Assembly: GCA_900765165.1 (NCBI GenBank) | Contig: CAAFQR010000042.1 | Coordinates: 4,695 to 68,694, forward strand | Reading direction: 5' to 3' | Source: Veillonellaceae bacterium | GTDB lineage: Bacteria > Bacillota > Negativicutes > Veillonellales > Veillonellaceae | DNA length: 64,000 nt | Shown: in pieces, positions 8,769 to 18,813 of the stretch | Numbering within the stretch: position 1 is the stretch's first letter | How the letters are laid out: each line of letters starts with the position of its first letter | Made by a program: the position numbers and the translations under genes | The notes under the pieces: model-generated | What the model was told of the DNA's origin: nothing | The model's database searches: none | The model's input: only the letters and a program-made list of their open reading frames with translations

Positions 8769-9602
8769 TTACACCTCCAAGACTTCTGCAATAAACTTCT
8801 TGCCTTCTTCTTCGGTCGGCGCTTTGCCGTGCCAGCCAGCCTGGCCTTCCATTTCGGCTACCCCTTTACCTTTGATGGTATGCATTACGATAACCGTCGG
8901 TTTATCTTCGCAGGCACGCGCTTTTTCAATAGCGTCGTGCAATTCGTCAATATCATGGCCGTTAACTTCCAATACGTTCCAATTGAAAGCAGCGAATTTT
9001 TCGCCAATCGGTAACGGAGACATAACTTCTTTAATGTCACCATCAATCTGCAAGCCGTTGAAATCAACAAACGCAGTGAGGTTGCTCAATTTGTAGAAGC
9101 CAGCGAACATAGCCGCTTCCCAAACCTGACCTTCTTCCAATTCGCCATCACCTAAGATGCTGAATACATGATAGGAGCTATTGTCGATTTTGCCGGCCAA
9201 TGCCATACCGCACGCAGCGGAAATGCCCTGACCTAAGGAACCGGTGGACATATCTACGCCTGGCGTATGTTTCATGTCCGGATGACCTTGGAGCATGCGA
9301 TTAACCTTGCGAAGGCCTAACAACTCTTCCTTAGGGAAATAGCCTTTCGAAGCCAAGGTGGAATACAATGCCGGAGCGGCATGACCCTTGGACAATACGA
9401 AACGGTCGCGATCTGCTTTCTTCGGATTAGCAGGATCTACATTCATTTCCACATAATACAAAAGTGCCATCACGTCTGCAATGGACAACGACCCGCCGGG
9501 ATGACCGGATTTAGCCGCCGTAACGGCTTCCAAAATACCGACGCGGATGTCGCGCGCCTTTGCTGTTACCAGTTCCCGTTGCTCTGCTGTTAACCTTGCC
9601 AT
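8769..9602 (-). CDS. Transketolase, N-terminal subunit
   Basis: First half of a split transketolase (277 aa), binding the pyrophosphate of thiamine diphosphate: GHPGGSLSIADVMALLYY near residue 35 and the GDGELEEGQVWEA motif that ligates Mg and ThDP. I start at the ATG at 9602 (MARLTAEQ) because GGAGG lies 6-7 nt upstream; an ATG at 9620 in the same frame lies before that site. It follows csaB with a 41-bp gap and is completed by the C-terminal subunit immediately downstream. Confidence 0.93.
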   Translation of the reverse strand: MARLTAEQRELVTAKARDIRVGILEAVTAAKSGHPGGSLSIADVMALLYYVEMNVDPANPKKADRDRFVLSKGHAAPALYSTLASKGYFPKEELLGLRKVNRMLQGHPDMKHTPGVDMSTGSLGQGISAACGMALAGKIDNSSYHVFSILGDGELEEGQVWEAAMFAGFYKLSNLTAFVDFNGLQIDGDIKEVMSPLPIGEKFAAFNWNVLEVNGHDIDELHDAIEKARACEDKPTVIVMHTIKGKGVAEMEGQAGWHGKAPTEEEGKKFIAEVLEV

Positions 9603-9643
9603 AATGAACCTCCATTTCATTACTCAGACAATAACGCTCTCGC

Positions 9644-10732
9644 CTATTTGGATAATAACGCCAAGGCTCGATGGGCGTTTTTTAACGACTCTTCACGCAA
9701 CAATCGAATACGCTCTAAGGCGCGACGTCGACGTTGCACATCTTCTAAACTGTCTCTGACGGCAGTAAACAACGAATCCGCCGATACATCGTCTAATGTA
9801 CCGACCGGTTCCTCCCCGATCATGTGAAGGAAGTTCACAATCTTCGGATCATAGGAAATGCCTACTACCGGTTTTTCCATAAGGGACGCAAACACTAACG
9901 CATGAAGGCGCACGCCAACCAATGCATCCATAGCACCGGTTAAAGCTAACAGCTCCGTCGTGGTGTAGCTTTGAGCTAACACGATAGGCTTGTGCGTCAT
10001 CAACGCTTCTACGGCCTTCGCTTCCGCCGTATCATCCGGATGCTGCATAGGGATGAAAATAATATCCGTCCCCAGCTCTTCCGTTAAACGATCCAAGGCA
10101 TTCGCCAAGGAGGCGCGATAAGCGGTGCAATTTTTCCAATTGCGCACTGACACGCCTAAGCGATATTTCACGCCAGACAGCTTGTAGTCCTTCAATAAGC
10201 GCTGACCAATGGTCGTATCTACGGGATGCATTGCCAAAACGGCATCGGCCGTCACTTCAATAGGCACCTTCGTAACGCCCATGGACAGGAGCTCACCTTT
10301 AGAACGTTCATCGCGAACTGTAACGTAGTCCACGTGATTTAACACACGACCTACGGCTTTACGAGCCATAGGCTTGCGCAAGGGCCCTATTCCCTGCGCA
10401 TACAGCATTACCTTTTTGCCCAGCATATTCGCTAAGCTGATAATGCTGAGATAGTAATATAAACTGCGATTACTCGTCACATCCTGCAACAAGCTACCAC
10501 CGCCACTGATAAGCAAGTCACAACGCTTAATAGCATTGAAAATGCCGGTCACATCAAAGCGACCTACGGCTTTAACGCCGTGCTTTTCAGCAGTGTGGCG
10601 CGGATTCCCGGAGATAACGGTAATATCTGCTTCCGGCACAACTTCTAAAATCGCTTCCAGAATGGCGGCTAACATAGCTTCATCGCCGGCATTACCAAAA
10701 CCGTAATAACCGGAAATTACTAACCTACTCAT
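9644..10732 (-). CDS. csaB: Polysaccharide pyruvyl transferase CsaB
   Basis: Transfers pyruvate from phosphoenolpyruvate to a cell-wall polysaccharide, which in Gram-positives creates the binding site for S-layer-homology domains. Visible are the opening MSRLVISGYYGFGNAGDEA, CDLLISGGGSLLQD and the C-terminal VGVRLHALVFASLMEKP, all typical of the family (362 aa). The start at 10732 overlaps the stop of the preceding gene by 8 bp (ATGAGTAG) and follows GGGGGGTGG. In a Negativicute it would serve attachment between outer membrane or S-layer proteins and the cell wall (inference). Confidence 0.9.
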   Translation of the reverse strand: MSRLVISGYYGFGNAGDEAMLAAILEAILEVVPEADITVISGNPRHTAEKHGVKAVGRFDVTGIFNAIKRCDLLISGGGSLLQDVTSNRSLYYYLSIISLANMLGKKVMLYAQGIGPLRKPMARKAVGRVLNHVDYVTVRDERSKGELLSMGVTKVPIEVTADAVLAMHPVDTTIGQRLLKDYKLSGVKYRLGVSVRNWKNCTAYRASLANALDRLTEELGTDIIFIPMQHPDDTAEAKAVEALMTHKPIVLAQSYTTTELLALTGAMDALVGVRLHALVFASLMEKPVVGISYDPKIVNFLHMIGEEPVGTLDDVSADSLFTAVRDSLEDVQRRRRALERIRLLREESLKNAHRALALLSK

Positions 10733-12767
10733 TATCCACCCCCCGTTTGCGATTCCAGCCGGATACATACATTAAGAAACGGAATACCAAAATGGCCACT
10801 ACACCAAAGATGATACCCATCCACAACCCATCATAGCCGCGGGCAATGGACAGGAGCACCGGCGTGCGAATATGACAGAAGGTTTCTACTAAGGAACCTA
10901 AGCCGATAACACCGCCGACGGTAAAGATAAAATGCAACCACATAGGCCAACGACGCAATAACGCAAAGGCGGCGAGCATGAAGGCCGGATGACCGATGAG
11001 GAATTCCTTTTCACGAGGACGTGCATATAAGGTGTTTTCCAAGAAACGGCGCATCGCAATTTCAAAGCCCGGTACCGGCACACCGGCGGTGTGACCACTG
11101 CGGCCTACAAAGACCCAAGCCACGGCGCCTAAGAAAGCGACGATGACAATCATATATAATTTCACGTCGAGAGTGAAGAATTCTTTGATGAATTTCTTCG
11201 TATCGGCCATGGAATTAATAGTCTGACCTTCCCACAGCGGGAAGCGCTGCAGGTATGCAATAATTGTTAACAGTACGGGCGCAACGAATACTAATTTTAC
11301 GCCGCGGAAAATAGCGAATTCCATGAAGAATCGCGTATTCCCCAACATGCCGCCAATGTACATACCACCAATAGCGGCCAACAACGCAGCGCCAATGAGG
11401 TAAACGATGGCTTCGCCGGTAGCGGCCCACGGACCCGGTCGTTTCGGTGCATTGGCCCGATGAACCCAGCAGTTCATGATGAGGATAATGGCGTTAACCG
11501 GTGCACAAATGGCGGTGGACAACGCCCAAATCTGCGTAATCAGCGTACCGCCGGTTACTAAGTACAATACGAAGGACACCAGCATCAACGCCAATGCAGC
11601 GGCCAGCTGTTTATTGCGACGCATAGGGATGAAGAGGTTCACCATGAATACGAACATGGATACCGCCCCTGCCATGGTAAGCAATACGGCCGGTGTAGAC
11701 GGACGATACGGCGGGTAAACGGACGCTTCGCCGAAGGTGAAGCCACGATCAGCTAGCTTCTGGTTCGTTTCGGTAATGTAGGACAAGGTCGTGCCCAAAG
11801 CCGTCTTGTTGCCTACGCCTTCTTCATAAATCGGATAGAGATTGAAGCGAATGTTACGTTCAATATCGCTAATGTAGAACCACTGGGATACTTCACTAGG
11901 CGATAATTTCTTCAATTCGTCTTTCGTAACCGTGTACAAACGGCCTACGCTGTACTGGTTGTAAGCGGCCATTTCGTTGAAGCCCTGCTGCGGATCATAC
12001 TGCAACTGCGTAACAGCTTCAATGCCAACAACAGGAATATGCATTTCAGACAAGCGTTTTTCCGTTAAGGCCAAGTCGTGCGGATAGCCTAACACTTCTT
12101 TGCCAACGAACACGATGCCCGTTACGTGCGGCACGCCTTGAATGCGGTCTAACACGAAGTTCACATCATCAGGGGTTTCATTTTTAAAGTTCGTAGGACG
12201 AACGATAACGTTGAAGCCTTGCTTGCTAACTTCTTCAGCCTGCAAACGAGAAATGCTGAGCTTCATATCCAATACGGACGAGTACGGCTGCGCTAATACG
12301 AGGACCGGACCATGCGCGGAGTACTGCACGTGAACCTTGTCAGAGCCAACGCGATGGATTAAGTCTTCGTGAATTTCTTTGAAATAACCTTCCTTACCCG
12401 GCACCTGTGCCACATAGGTAAGACCCGGTTTCGCCGGTGCGCCATACAAGCCTAATACATTGGCATTGTTGCCATCATAGACTTCAATGTCGCCGGCATC
12501 TTCTGCCTTCTGTAACGTGCGGTCATAAATAGCCATCGCCGTTACACCGGCTTTTTTAAGCGACATAAGCACCTGACTACGGCTTTCCTTTTCAAAGGAA
12601 GCGGAACGCATTACAGCGTCGTAGTCCATAATATTTTCAATGTGCGACTGCGCCTGTTCAACGGTATTTCGCTGGTATACCAAGAAAATGCCGGCGATCA
12701 AACCAATAATCATGAACAGTATTAAAATAGGCGAATAGTTTTGTTTTATGCTTTGTGCTTGCTTCAC
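10725..12767 (-). CDS. DUF5693-like polytopic membrane protein
   Basis: Membrane protein of 680 aa with one N-terminal transmembrane helix (about residues 14-32), an extracytoplasmic domain of about 310 residues (to about 345) and roughly nine further helices. The start codon is GTG (12765-12767) with AAGGAAGG 7 nt upstream. Its overlap with csaB and position after a small lipid-binding-like protein point to a role in envelope polysaccharide or lipid handling, but no catalytic motif is recognised and the function is unknown. Family assignment is from general resemblance and the csaB neighbourhood. Confidence 0.75.
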   Translation of the reverse strand: MKQAQSIKQNYSPILILFMIIGLIAGIFLVYQRNTVEQAQSHIENIMDYDAVMRSASFEKESRSQVLMSLKKAGVTAMAIYDRTLQKAEDAGDIEVYDGNNANVLGLYGAPAKPGLTYVAQVPGKEGYFKEIHEDLIHRVGSDKVHVQYSAHGPVLVLAQPYSSVLDMKLSISRLQAEEVSKQGFNVIVRPTNFKNETPDDVNFVLDRIQGVPHVTGIVFVGKEVLGYPHDLALTEKRLSEMHIPVVGIEAVTQLQYDPQQGFNEMAAYNQYSVGRLYTVTKDELKKLSPSEVSQWFYISDIERNIRFNLYPIYEEGVGNKTALGTTLSYITETNQKLADRGFTFGEASVYPPYRPSTPAVLLTMAGAVSMFVFMVNLFIPMRRNKQLAAALALMLVSFVLYLVTGGTLITQIWALSTAICAPVNAIILIMNCWVHRANAPKRPGPWAATGEAIVYLIGAALLAAIGGMYIGGMLGNTRFFMEFAIFRGVKLVFVAPVLLTIIAYLQRFPLWEGQTINSMADTKKFIKEFFTLDVKLYMIVIVAFLGAVAWVFVGRSGHTAGVPVPGFEIAMRRFLENTLYARPREKEFLIGHPAFMLAAFALLRRWPMWLHFIFTVGGVIGLGSLVETFCHIRTPVLLSIARGYDGLWMGIIFGVVAILVFRFLMYVSGWNRKRGVDNE

Positions 12768-12780
12768 AGCGTTACCTTCC

Positions 12781-13470
12781 TTACTTGCTTACGGGACTCA
12801 CGTACACGTGAATTTCACCATTTTCAGTGTCTAAGCGTTGAGCCGTTACCGGAATCGGGAATTTACCGAAATCATACACCGCAATCGGCTTCAACACACC
12901 AGCGTTCAAGCCACCAATGCCGGCGCCGTTGATTTCAAAGCGCTGCGGCGAGAACTGCAACTGGTTCTGATTCAATTCCAAACGACCTTTAATGTCCGCC
13001 GTACCGGTAATCACACCGATATCGATGGTACCAACAATTTCAAGGCCATCACTCTTCACGATAACCTGATTAATATTCAGTCCTTTCACATTGGCTTCCA
13101 TAAAATGCTGCAAGTCATTCTGTGTTACGGTCCCTTCAATTTCACCGCTTCCCAAGGATTTAATGGTTACGCGGCGATTCATGAGCAAATCTACCGGATC
13201 TAGTTGCATATTGGCTATATCAAAGTGTATATCCGCAAAATTCAGAGTACCCAATTTAACATTTTCCAAGTCACCACGGAACACGTCAACATCACCTAAA
13301 GCCAGTCGCAAGGCCGGTGAGGATTCCACATGAAGGTTTACGGACTCTGCCTGAAGCTGGCCACCAATTTGTGCTTCCAACTGCTTTTGTACAAAGCCGG
13401 GTAAAACTATCTGCGCGCCACCGAACACGACAACGGCTAACACGATCAGTACTACTATAAATTTTTTCAT
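12781..13470 (-). CDS. DUF2993 (LmeA-like) secreted protein
   Basis: Protein of 229 aa with a single N-terminal hydrophobic segment (about residues 4-25), so exported and probably anchored. The rest is beta-rich with repeated short phrases such as LEIVGTIDIG and GTADIKGRLELNQNQL, and resembles the DUF2993 group of putative lipid-binding envelope proteins. It lies 13 bp before the DUF5693-like gene and is likely co-transcribed with it and csaB. No enzyme motif seen; the family call is moderate. Confidence 0.65.
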   Translation of the reverse strand: MKKFIVVLIVLAVVVFGGAQIVLPGFVQKQLEAQIGGQLQAESVNLHVESSPALRLALGDVDVFRGDLENVKLGTLNFADIHFDIANMQLDPVDLLMNRRVTIKSLGSGEIEGTVTQNDLQHFMEANVKGLNINQVIVKSDGLEIVGTIDIGVITGTADIKGRLELNQNQLQFSPQRFEINGAGIGGLNAGVLKPIAVYDFGKFPIPVTAQRLDTENGEIHVYVSPVSK

Positions 13471-13515
13471 CTTTATGCCACATTCTCCTGCTAGTTACTG
13501 CTATTAACGCCAATC

Positions 13516-14623
13516 TTAATACTTCAGATTAGCTTCTTTTTTCAAATACCCTTCGATGAAGGGGTCTAAGCCGCCATCCATAACGGCTTGTACGTTACCG
13601 GTTTCAACACCGGTACGATGATCCTTAACCAAGTTGTACGGATGGAATACATAGGAACGAATCTGACTGCCCCATTCAATAGCCTGATAGGTGCCGCCAA
13701 TTTTTTCCTTCAATTCCGCCTGTTTTTCCAATTCCAATTCAAACAACTTAGCACGCAACAGCTTTAACGCCTGTTCACGGTTCTGAATCTGGGAACGTTC
13801 GCTCTGACACTGTACCACAATACCAGTCGGTCTGTGAGTCATACGAACGGCGGAGTCAGTTTTATTGATGTGCTGACCACCGGCGCCGCTGGCACGGTAC
13901 GTATCAACGTCAACGTCCTTCATATCTAAGTGGATTTCTACGGTATCATCGATTTCAGGCATTACGTCAACCGCCGCAAAGGACGTATGACGACGCGCCG
14001 CCGCATCGAACGGCGAAATGCGCACCAAGCGATGAACGCCTTTTTCGGACTTCAAGTAGCCGAAGGCATTTTCGCCCTTAATGAGGAACGTAGCACTTTT
14101 AATGCCCGCTTCATCACCAGGCTGTTCATCCATCATGGTAATGCCAAAGCCATGCTTTTCAGCCCAGCGCAAGTACATGCGAATCAACATGGACACCCAG
14201 TCCTGCGCTTCCGTTCCGCCGGCACCGGCATGGAACGTCAAAATGGCGTTATTCTTATCGTATTCACCGCCTAAGAGTAGCAATACTTCTCGTTTTTCCA
14301 CTTCCTCGCGAATGCCGTCCACCAAGGTGGTCAGTTCCGCTTCCATAGACGTATCTTCCTCTTCCAGCGCCATGTCGAGCATAAGCTTCGCATCTTCAAT
14401 TTCAGACACTAAATGCTTATAGCCTTCCACAGCATCCTTCAGCTGCGTCGCTTCCTGCGAAATTTCACGGGCTTTATCCGGATTATCCCAGAAACCGGGA
14501 TCACTCATTTGAACATCTAATGTAAATATACGGTCTTCCTTCTGAGCGATGTTAAAGTGAATCCCTCATTCCGTAAATTCGCTCCTCTAAATTGTCAATC
14601 GGACCTTTTAAATCCTCTAACAA
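13516..14623 (-). CDS. prfB: Peptide chain release factor 2, with programmed +1 frameshift
   Basis: Terminates translation at UGA and UAA. The main frame (from about 14553) holds the RF2 specificity tripeptide SPF (VRISPFDAAARR) and the catalytic GGQ (SGAGGQHINK). The normal N-terminus is found only by joining an upstream frame: a TTG start at 14623, preceded by AGAGGTG 6 nt away, runs 23 codons (starting MLEDLKGPIDNLEERIYG) to CTT TAA at 14557-14552. A +1 slip on CTT gives AAC ATC GCT and continues in the main frame. The joined product is 368 aa, the usual RF2 size. The stop in the site is UAA, not the usual UGA. Confidence 0.93.
14551..14567 (-). promoter_or_regulatory. RF2 autoregulatory +1 frameshift site (CTT TAA C)
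   Basis: On the minus strand the zero frame reads ATG AGG GAT TCA CTT TAA. An internal Shine-Dalgarno-like AGGG lies 5 nt before the slippery CTT, slightly farther than the 3 nt of the E. coli site. Skipping one T restores the RF2 frame. Low RF2 would slow termination at the stop and favour the shift, but a UAA can also be read by RF1, which should loosen this control. Confidence 0.85.
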
Positions 14624-14818
14624 TCTACTCACCTCTTTCCGCGAAGCTACCTCGTAGCCTCGTATAACAACTGAAATAACAAGCCTCACCATAGGTAAAG
14701 CTGCGTCAAGTACGGCGCTAAGCGCCTATATCGTCCATTGAAACCGAAGTCCGTAAAATGCAAAATGGCCGCTAACTAAGTGACACACTCCCGTTAACGA
14801 ACCATTTCGCCTAAAAGT

Positions 14819-17263
14819 CTAATCTACGTCTTGCGGCTCCAACACATCATCATGATGGGTTTGCGCATTGGCCAAATGGTCAACCGGTGTTTCTTCCTCA
14901 TTCACGTCCTGCTGCAATTCGATGCGAATGCGATAGAGATACATAATCGTATCTTCCTGAATCGATTCGATCATTGCTTCGAACATGTCATAGGCTTCAA
15001 ACTTATACTCTACAAGCGGATTCTTCTGGCCATACGCGCGAAGACCAATACCTTCACGGAGCATGTCCATAGCATCCAAATGTTCCATCCACTTGCTGTC
15101 TACGACTTTAAGCATAACCGCTTTTTCAAGTTCACGCATATTTGCAGAACCAATCAAAGCTTCACGCTTTTCGTATTCATCGTGCGCAATTTGTATTAAA
15201 CGTTCTTCCAACTCACCACGGCCGTATTCTTCCATATCGGCCACAGTCATCATACCCGGTTCCAAGAAGTACAATTCCAAATGCTTAAGCAAGCCTTCGT
15301 AATCCCATTCTTCCGGATATAATTTTTCATCGGCATAGTGGTCCATCGATTTCTTAACCAATGTTTCCACCATTTCCGTAATGGTATCCTTCAACGAATC
15401 ATTGCCCAAAATCTTGTGGCGCTGATCGTACAACACTTCACGTTGCTGATTCATAACATCGTCATATTCCAAGATGTACTTACGAATATTGAAGTTATGA
15501 TTTTCAACCTTCTTCTGAGCACGTTCGATAGACTTCGTAATCAACGAATGTTCAATCGGTTCGTCCTCTTCCATACCCAATTTATCCATCATGCCGGAAA
15601 TATTATCGGCACCGAAGATACGCATTAAATCGTCTTCCAAGGATAAGAAGAACTGGGTAGAGCCCGGGTCGCCCTGACGGCCGGCACGACCACGCAACTG
15701 GTTGTCGATACGACGGCTTTCATGACGTTCCGTACCTAAGATATGAAGACCTCCCAATTCAGGCACGCCTTCGCCAAGGCTAATATCGGTACCACGACCG
15801 GCCATGTTCGTAGCGATGGTAACCATGCCACGCTGACCTGCGTTAGCAACAATTTCAGCTTCCTTTTCATGATGCTTAGCATTCAACACATTGTGCGGAA
15901 CGCCGGCTTTTGTCAACATGTCGCTCAATTCTTCAGACTGCGTAATGGACGTAGTACCAACCAAAATCGGCTGTCCCTTTGCATGACGAGCTACAACGTC
16001 TTTTACGGCAGCGCGGTATTTAGCGGCCTTCGTCTTAAAGATTAAGTCCGGTAAATCCTTACGAGCTAACGGCTTGTTGGAAGGAATTTCGTATACTTCC
16101 AAGCCATAAATGTTGTTAAATTCCTGTTCTTCCGTCTTCGCCGTACCGGTCATACCAGCCAGCTTTTCATACATACGGAAGTAGTTCTGGAAGGTAATGG
16201 ATGCCAAGGTTTGGCTTTCGCGTTCTACCTTCAAGCCTTCTTTTGCTTCGATAGCCTGATGCAAGCCATCGGAATAACGACGACCGAACATCAAACGACC
16301 GGTGAATTCATCGACGATAACAACCTGACCGTCTTTGACTACGTAATCCTTATCGCGGTGCATCATGGCATACGCACGAAGGGATGCGATAAGCAAATGG
16401 TTCAATTCCAAGTTCGAAGAATCGTACAAGTTTTCAATCTTCAACATTTTTTCAACTTTGGAAATACCGGATTCCGTCGGTGCAATGGTCTTCTGTTTTT
16501 CATCGATGGTGTAATCTTCGTCCTTTACGAGCTTCGGCACGATTTTAGCCAACGTATAGTAGCTATCGGTGGAGCGTTCGCCAGGACCGGAAATGATAAG
16601 CGGCGTACGCGCTTCATCGATCAAAATGGAGTCCACTTCATCGACGATAGCGTAATTCAACGGACGCTGTACCATCTGTTCTGCATGGACAACCATGTTG
16701 TCACGCAAGTAGTCAAAACCGAATTCATTGTTAGTACCATAGGTAATGTCGGAGCCATAAGCTGCTTTACGCTGACCATAGTCAAGACCAGCGACAATAA
16801 GACCAACGGACAAGCCGAGGAAGCGGTACAATTTACCCATCCACTCACTGTCACGTTTAGCCAAGTAATCGTTGACCGTTACGACATGAACGCCTTTACC
16901 AGTCAACGCATTCAAATATACCGGCAACGTAGCTACCAAGGTTTTACCTTCACCGGTACGCATTTCTGCAATGTTACCGCGGTGCAAGGTAATACCACCG
17001 ATAAGCTGTACGTCAAAATGACGCATGCCCAATACACGTTTCGAAGCTTCGCGTACAACGGCGAATGCTTCCGGTAAAATATCATCCAGCGTTTCACCAT
17101 TTTCCAAACGCTGTTTAAATTCTCTCGTTTTGCCGGCCAGCGACGTATCGCTAAGACCGATTAACTGATCTTCCAAACCATTGATCTGTTCTACAATGGT
17201 TCTCATCTTTTTTATTTCACGCGCACTATTATTACCAATCAATCGTTGTAAAAATCCAAACAA
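14819..17263 (-). CDS. secA: Preprotein translocase ATPase SecA
   Basis: Motor of the Sec export pathway. Visible are Walker [14 protein letters not shown], the DEAD-type box [17 protein letters not shown], the second motor domain ([23 protein letters not shown]) and the helical scaffold/wing region. I start at the TTG at 17263 ([12 protein letters not shown]), preceded by AAGGAG at 9 nt; upstream in-frame codons to 17362 run through the neighbouring terminator. The 814-aa chain lacks the C-terminal cysteine-rich zinc tail that binds SecB, ending in an acidic stretch instead. A TATAAT box lies at 17309-17314. Confidence 0.95.
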   Translation of the reverse strand: MFGFLQRLIGNNSAREIKKMRTIVEQINGLEDQLIGLSDTSLAGKTREFKQRLENGETLDDILPEAFAVVREASKRVLGMRHFDVQLIGGITLHRGNIAEMRTGEGKTLVATLPVYLNALTGKGVHVVTVNDYLAKRDSEWMGKLYRFLGLSVGLIVAGLDYGQRKAAYGSDITYGTNNEFGFDYLRDNMVVHAEQMVQRPLNYAIVDEVDSILIDEARTPLIISGPGERSTDSYYTLAKIVPKLVKDEDYTIDEKQKTIAPTESGISKVEKMLKIENLYDSSNLELNHLLIASLRAYAMMHRDKDYVVKDGQVVIVDEFTGRLMFGRRYSDGLHQAIEAKEGLKVERESQTLASITFQNYFRMYEKLAGMTGTAKTEEQEFNNIYGLEVYEIPSNKPLARKDLPDLIFKTKAAKYRAAVKDVVARHAKGQPILVGTTSITQSEELSDMLTKAGVPHNVLNAKHHEKEAEIVANAGQRGMVTIATNMAGRGTDISLGEGVPELGGLHILGTERHESRRIDNQLRGRAGRQGDPGSTQFFLSLEDDLMRIFGADNISGMMDKLGMEEDEPIEHSLITKSIERAQKKVENHNFNIRKYILEYDDVMNQQREVLYDQRHKILGNDSLKDTITEMVETLVKKSMDHYADEKLYPEEWDYEGLLKHLELYFLEPGMMTVADMEEYGRGELEERLIQIAHDEYEKREALIGSANMRELEKAVMLKVVDSKWMEHLDAMDMLREGIGLRAYGQKNPLVEYKFEAYDMFEAMIESIQEDTIMYLYRIRIELQQDVNEEETPVDHLANAQTHHDDVLEPQDVD

Positions 17264-17308
17264 CCGTATCAACTCCTTAAGTTTGTATATTGCGTATATA
17301 CTCTTACT

Positions 17309-17314
17309 ATTATA
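17309..17314 (-). promoter_or_regulatory. -10 box of secA promoter
   Basis: A perfect TATAAT on the minus strand about 46 bp before the secA TTG start, directly after the hpf terminator. No good -35 hexamer is found at 16-18 bp, so this is a partial promoter call. Confidence 0.35.
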
Positions 17315-17333
17315 CGATAATATTCGCATAAAG

Positions 17334-17366
17334 AAAAGTGGAGCAACGGTGTGTTGCTCCACTTTT
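17334..17366 (-). terminator. Strong intrinsic terminator after hpf
   Basis: A perfect 14-bp stem (AAAAGTGGAGCAAC paired with GTTGCTCCACTTTT) around a 5-nt loop, flanked by T-rich sequence in both directions. It lies between hpf and secA and ends hpf transcription on the minus strand; it could act in both directions. Confidence 0.85.
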
Positions 17367-17491
17367 TTATTTTATTGTAGCCGAAGCGCCATTTTCCTTC
17401 ATAAAGGTGTCCCCTAACGCATGGGACCTTGCAAGGCCTTGGCTATATTTAAAAAGTAATTACGGTCTGCTGCCTGTCCAAGGCTTAACCA

Positions 17492-18022
17492 TTATAAATC
17501 TGGTTCAATTAAGCCGTAATCACCATTCTTACGACGGTATACCACATTCATCTGTTCAGTTTCTGCATTGAAGAACATGAAGAAATCGTGGCCTACAAGG
17601 TTCATCTGCATAATCGCTTCTTCTACGCTCATCGGACGTACTGTGAAGTGTTTGCGGCGAACCACATCGAGGGTTTCTTCTGGAACGGCCGGTTCCGGAG
17701 CGAATGCTTCAGGACGGAAGCCTGCATCCTTCTTAAAGCGTTTAGCCAATCTTGTTTTGTATTTATGTACCTGGCGAACAACCTTGTCAACTACCAAGTC
17801 CATAGCTGCATACATATCTTCGTTAGCTTCAACGCCGCGCAATACAACGCCTTCTACGAAACAAGTCAATTCAACGACGCGTTTTTCCCGTTCTACGGAA
17901 AGAACTGCCTGAACATCAAACGTTCCATCAAAGTAACGTGCCAATTTATCTACGCGTTTTTCTAAATATTCACGAAGTGCAGGAGTAACTTCAAGATTTT
18001 TGCCTCTAACTGAAACCTTCAT
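17492..18022 (-). CDS. hpf: Long-form ribosome hibernation promoting factor
   Basis: Binds the 30S subunit and dimerises ribosomes into inactive 100S particles in stationary phase. The N-terminal domain (residues 1-100, MKVSVRGKNLEVTPALREYL) is joined by a linker to the C-terminal dimerisation domain (about 120-176, RRKHFTVRPMSVEEAIMQM and VYRRKNGDYGLIEPDL), which makes it the long form (176 aa). The ATG at 18022 is chosen for its RBS AAAGGGTG; the open frame further upstream has no family similarity. The gap upstream is 281 bp and carries the cspA terminator plus a possible promoter (TTGTCA, 17 bp, TTTAAA at 18143-18171). Confidence 0.94.
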   Translation of the reverse strand: MKVSVRGKNLEVTPALREYLEKRVDKLARYFDGTFDVQAVLSVEREKRVVELTCFVEGVVLRGVEANEDMYAAMDLVVDKVVRQVHKYKTRLAKRFKKDAGFRPEAFAPEPAVPEETLDVVRRKHFTVRPMSVEEAIMQMNLVGHDFFMFFNAETEQMNVVYRRKNGDYGLIEPDL

Positions 18023-18239
18023 AAACAACACCCTTTCTGTTCGTTCTCCAAGATGTTCCTGCCCGTCAAGCTCTTCTATTGAGGAACCTCTTGTTCTATG
18101 TTTATATAATTCACCGTCGGACTTCAAAACTCCTTCTTTTAATTTAAAAATTTTTTACTTTTTTCTGACAAAGTTTAACGAAGTTTTACTGGCACTGTTT
18201 TGTGAAATAAAATACCTCCACGACGGCAATCAAACAGTG

Positions 18240-18269
18240 AAAAAAAGAAGACCGGCCGGAGCCGGTCTT
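18240..18269 (-). terminator. Intrinsic terminator of cspA
   Basis: AAGACCGGC, loop TCCG, GCCGGTCTT on the minus strand followed by C and seven T. A textbook 9-bp GC-rich stem 35 bp after the cspA stop. Confidence 0.93.
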
Positions 18270-18303
18270 AAAGTCATAGTTTTTATCTATCGTTATATCC
18301 GAA

Positions 18304-18501
18304 TTATGCTTTCGTCACATTCGTAGCCTGAGGTCCGCGCGGGCCATCAACGATGTCGAAGTTAACTTCCTGACCTTCGTTCAAAGATTTGAAGCCACCT
18401 TCCTGAATAGCGGAGAAATGTACGAAAACGTCGCCGCCATCTTCTCTTTCAATAAATCCATAACCTTTTTCTGCACTGAACCACTTAACTTTACCGAGCA
18501 T
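18304..18501 (-). CDS. Cold shock protein (CspA family)
   Basis: Single cold-shock domain of 65 aa that binds single-stranded RNA and DNA and acts as an RNA chaperone. Both RNP motifs are present (KGYGFIE and VFVHFSAI). A strong AGGAGG precedes the ATG. It is a monocistronic unit with its own promoter (18560-18588) and terminator (18240-18269); the leader is only about 50 nt, shorter than the long thermosensing leader of E. coli cspA. Confidence 0.95.
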   Translation of the reverse strand: MLGKVKWFSAEKGYGFIEREDGGDVFVHFSAIQEGGFKSLNEGQEVNFDIVDGPRGPQATNVTKA

Positions 18502-18559
18502 AAATAATTCCTCCTAAACATTCCTTGCATAAAGATACTCGTTCGTATCTACATGCTTA

Positions 18560-18588
18560 ATTTTATCACTCTAACTATATATAGTCAA
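18560..18588 (-). promoter_or_regulatory. Sigma-A type promoter of cspA
   Basis: TTGACT at 18588-18583 and TAAAAT at 18565-18560 on the minus strand with a 17-bp spacer, placing the start of transcription about 50 nt before the cspA ATG. Confidence 0.75.
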
Positions 18589-18734
18589 TAAATTTTGTAA
18601 ATAATATGAGCTGTATGCATTATTAGTATAAAGAAGTGAGATTGCACGACCATTATGCAAAATAAATTAAATTCTTAAAGAAAGTTTTAACAGGAGTTTT
18701 CAAAAAACGTGCTAGGAGGATAGACGCGCACATG
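18589..18734. other. Gap upstream of the cspA promoter, no feature seen
   Basis: AT-rich sequence between the cspA promoter and the terminator of the ABC transporter operon. I find no open frame with a ribosome binding site and no clear hairpin in it. Confidence 0.5.
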
Positions 18735-18772
18735 AAAAATACCCTCCCTAATGCCTACGCAATAGGAAGGGT
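18735..18772 (-). terminator. Intrinsic terminator of the amino-acid ABC transporter operon
   Basis: On the minus strand ACCCTTCCTA pairs with TAGGGAGGGT (10 bp, one G-U) and is followed by TTTTTC. It lies about 40 bp after the stop of the ATPase gene. Confidence 0.85.
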
Positions 18773-18813
18773 TTCATTTCAGTGAAAGTAGCTAACTTGT
18801 CAGTTAGTATATA

